This document shows, piece after piece, positions 4,557-5,436 of a DNA stretch of 5,436 nucleotides. The notes beneath the pieces were generated by a model that was not told where the DNA came from, did no database searches, and saw only the letters and a program-made list of their open reading frames with translations. The stretch comes from an uncultured Clostridia bacterium. Its GTDB lineage: Bacteria > Bacillota > Clostridia > Oscillospirales > Oscillospiraceae. The stretch covers positions 1 to 5,436 of the forward strand of contig CANDEH010000129.1 of assembly GCA_947383645.1 (NCBI GenBank), written 5' to 3'. The position numbers and the translations under genes are program-made. The stretch's first letter is position 1. Each line of letters opens with the position of its first letter.

Positions 4557-5252
4557 TCACAGCGGTTGTTTCTTGATCTGGGCGAACCTTCGCGGGTACT
4601 TTGGCGGGGTGGGGGAGACCTTGCGCACCGCGATCAGACGGTGGGTGATGTCGGCGGTGGGGAGGGGGTAGTCGATGATTGACTCTGTCTGGCCGCCTAA
4701 GAGCCGGAGGGCTTTTTCCGCGGCGGCCAGCTCGGCGGCGCTGTCCACGCTCTTCATGGCCAGGAACAGGCCCCCCGCCTTTACGTAGGGGAGGCACAGC
4801 TCGCTGAGGGTCCGCAGCTCCGCTACGGCCCGGCTGGCTGCCAGGTCGAACTGCTCCCGGTGGTTCGCCGCGTACTCCTCCGCCCGGGCGTGGACGCAGG
4901 TGACGTTGGGGAGGTCCAAAGCCTCGCAGACCTCCCGGAGGAAGTCCACACGCTTGCCCAGGCTGTCCAGGAGGGTGACCTGACAGTCGGGACGGGCGAT
5001 GGCGATGGGGAGGCCGGGGAAGCCGGCTCCGGTGCCCACGTCGATGAGAGATTTCCCGGAGAAGTCCGCCGCTCCCAGCAGGGACAGACTGTCCAGCAGG
5101 TGCAGAACGGCCACGTCCCGGGGCTCTGTAATGGCGGTGAGGTTCATCACCCGGTTCTTTTGCAGCAGCAGCTCCCCGAAGACCGCCAGCTTCTCCCCCA
5201 GGGCGCTGTCCAGGCCCAGGGCGGGGAGACCCCGGGCCAGCGTCTCCCGCAT
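4557..5252 (-). CDS. rsmG: 16S rRNA (guanine-527-N7) methyltransferase RsmG (GidB)
   Basis: This 231-residue cytoplasmic enzyme methylates N7 of G527 in the 530 loop of 16S rRNA using S-adenosylmethionine; in other bacteria its loss gives low-level streptomycin resistance (family knowledge). Visible features are NLTAI (37-41), the SAM-binding glycine loop DVGTGAGFPGLPIAI (71-85), LLDSLGKRVDFL (94-105), SRAVAEL (140-146) and a basic tail PPKYPRRFAQIKKQPL (216-231) typical of the family. Length is usual and no key motif is missing. The ATG at 5252 overlaps the mscL stop as TGATG, and a GTG one codon earlier (5255) is an equal alternative. No Shine-Dalgarno is evident, so translation is probably coupled to mscL. 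A heptad-repeat element begins directly after the stop. In many Firmicutes rsmG precedes soj/parA; here the next gene is a MinD-type ATPase. Confidence 0.95.
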   Translation of the reverse strand: MRETLARGLPALGLDSALGEKLAVFGELLLQKNRVMNLTAITEPRDVAVLHLLDSLSLLGAADFSGKSLIDVGTGAGFPGLPIAIARPDCQVTLLDSLGKRVDFLREVCEALDLPNVTCVHARAEEYAANHREQFDLAASRAVAELRTLSELCLPYVKAGGLFLAMKSVDSAAELAAAEKALRLLGGQTESIIDYPLPTADITHRLIAVRKVSPTPPKYPRRFAQIKKQPL

Positions 5253-5436
5253 CACCGGTTTTTCAGCAGGTCCCGGATCTCCGTCAGGATCTTCTCCTCC
5301 GCAGAGGGCGCCGGCGGGGACGGGGGCGGGGTCTCCGCCTTCTTGTGGTGGAAGCCGTTGATGGCCTTCACCAGACAGAACACCACAAAGGCCATCACCA
5401 GGAAGTTCAGCACCGCCTGGATGAAGTTGCCGTAGG
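5252..5436 (-). CDS. mscL: Large-conductance mechanosensitive channel MscL, C-terminal part
   Basis: The last 60 codons and stop of a gene whose start lies beyond the right edge. MscL is a homopentameric membrane channel that opens under membrane tension and releases solutes during osmotic downshock. The visible part starts YGNFIQAVLNFLVMAFVVF, which is the second transmembrane segment (about residues 1-25 of the fragment), followed by the VKAIN segment, a basic HHKK, a proline-rich linker and the cytoplasmic helix EEKILTEIRDLLKNR, the conserved C-terminal bundle. The linker with many prolines (TPPPSPPAPS) is usual in this family. Its TGA (5252-5254) overlaps the rsmG start by one base, so the two genes are very likely one operon. 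Confidence 0.92.
   Translation of the reverse strand, partial: YGNFIQAVLNFLVMAFVVFCLVKAINGFHHKKAETPPPSPPAPSAEEKILTEIRDLLKNR

Noticed and set aside
4860..5435. 191-codon plus-strand frame over rsmG and mscL
   Set aside because: Antisense to two well-supported genes; no domain recognised.

Overview
The window looks like chromosome of a fairly GC-rich member of the Clostridia, probably the Oscillospiraceae/Oscillibacter-Flavonifractor type. This is inferred from the GC-rich codon use, strong AAAGGAG-type ribosome binding sites, the second-group HisRS and the gene neighbourhood. All five protein genes lie on the minus strand, so in transcription order they read mscL (partial, entering at the right edge) - rsmG - minD-like ATPase - mgsA-like gene - hisS. 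No tRNA, rRNA, CRISPR array or transposase gene is visible.

Right side (about 4345-5436): the C-terminal 60 residues of the mechanosensitive channel MscL overlap the start of rsmG (16S rRNA G527 methyltransferase) in a TGATG junction, so the two are probably translationally coupled. A 190-bp inverted-repeat element made of 7-nt units (AATTAGG-like) fills the gap to the next gene and ends 5 bp short of its Shine-Dalgarno.

Middle (2830-4344): a MinD-family ATPase with intact nucleotide-binding motifs stops at the point where the membrane-targeting helix of classical MinD would begin, and no minC or minE lies beside it. After a 300-bp gap with a good promoter (TTGACA-17-TATGTA) comes a 144-residue methylglyoxal-synthase-fold protein. 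In it the residues matching the E. coli catalytic Asp71, His98 and Asp101 are Ser, Met and Glu.

Left side (1-2830): hisS, followed at the window edge by a run of small perfect palindromes, and preceded by about 1.37 kb with no credible gene. That gap is a repeat island. It holds a ~418-bp near-complete imperfect palindrome, a 171-bp foldback element with 18-bp perfect terminal repeats joined to the end of the first, and a third, shorter foldback that shares sequence with the first.

The genes serve unrelated housekeeping roles (osmotic protection, ribosome modification, division-site or other positioning, triose-phosphate metabolism, tRNA charging). The most unusual content is the density of foldback elements in the intergenic gaps, and the two enzyme-family members that lack residues or segments normally essential to their families.
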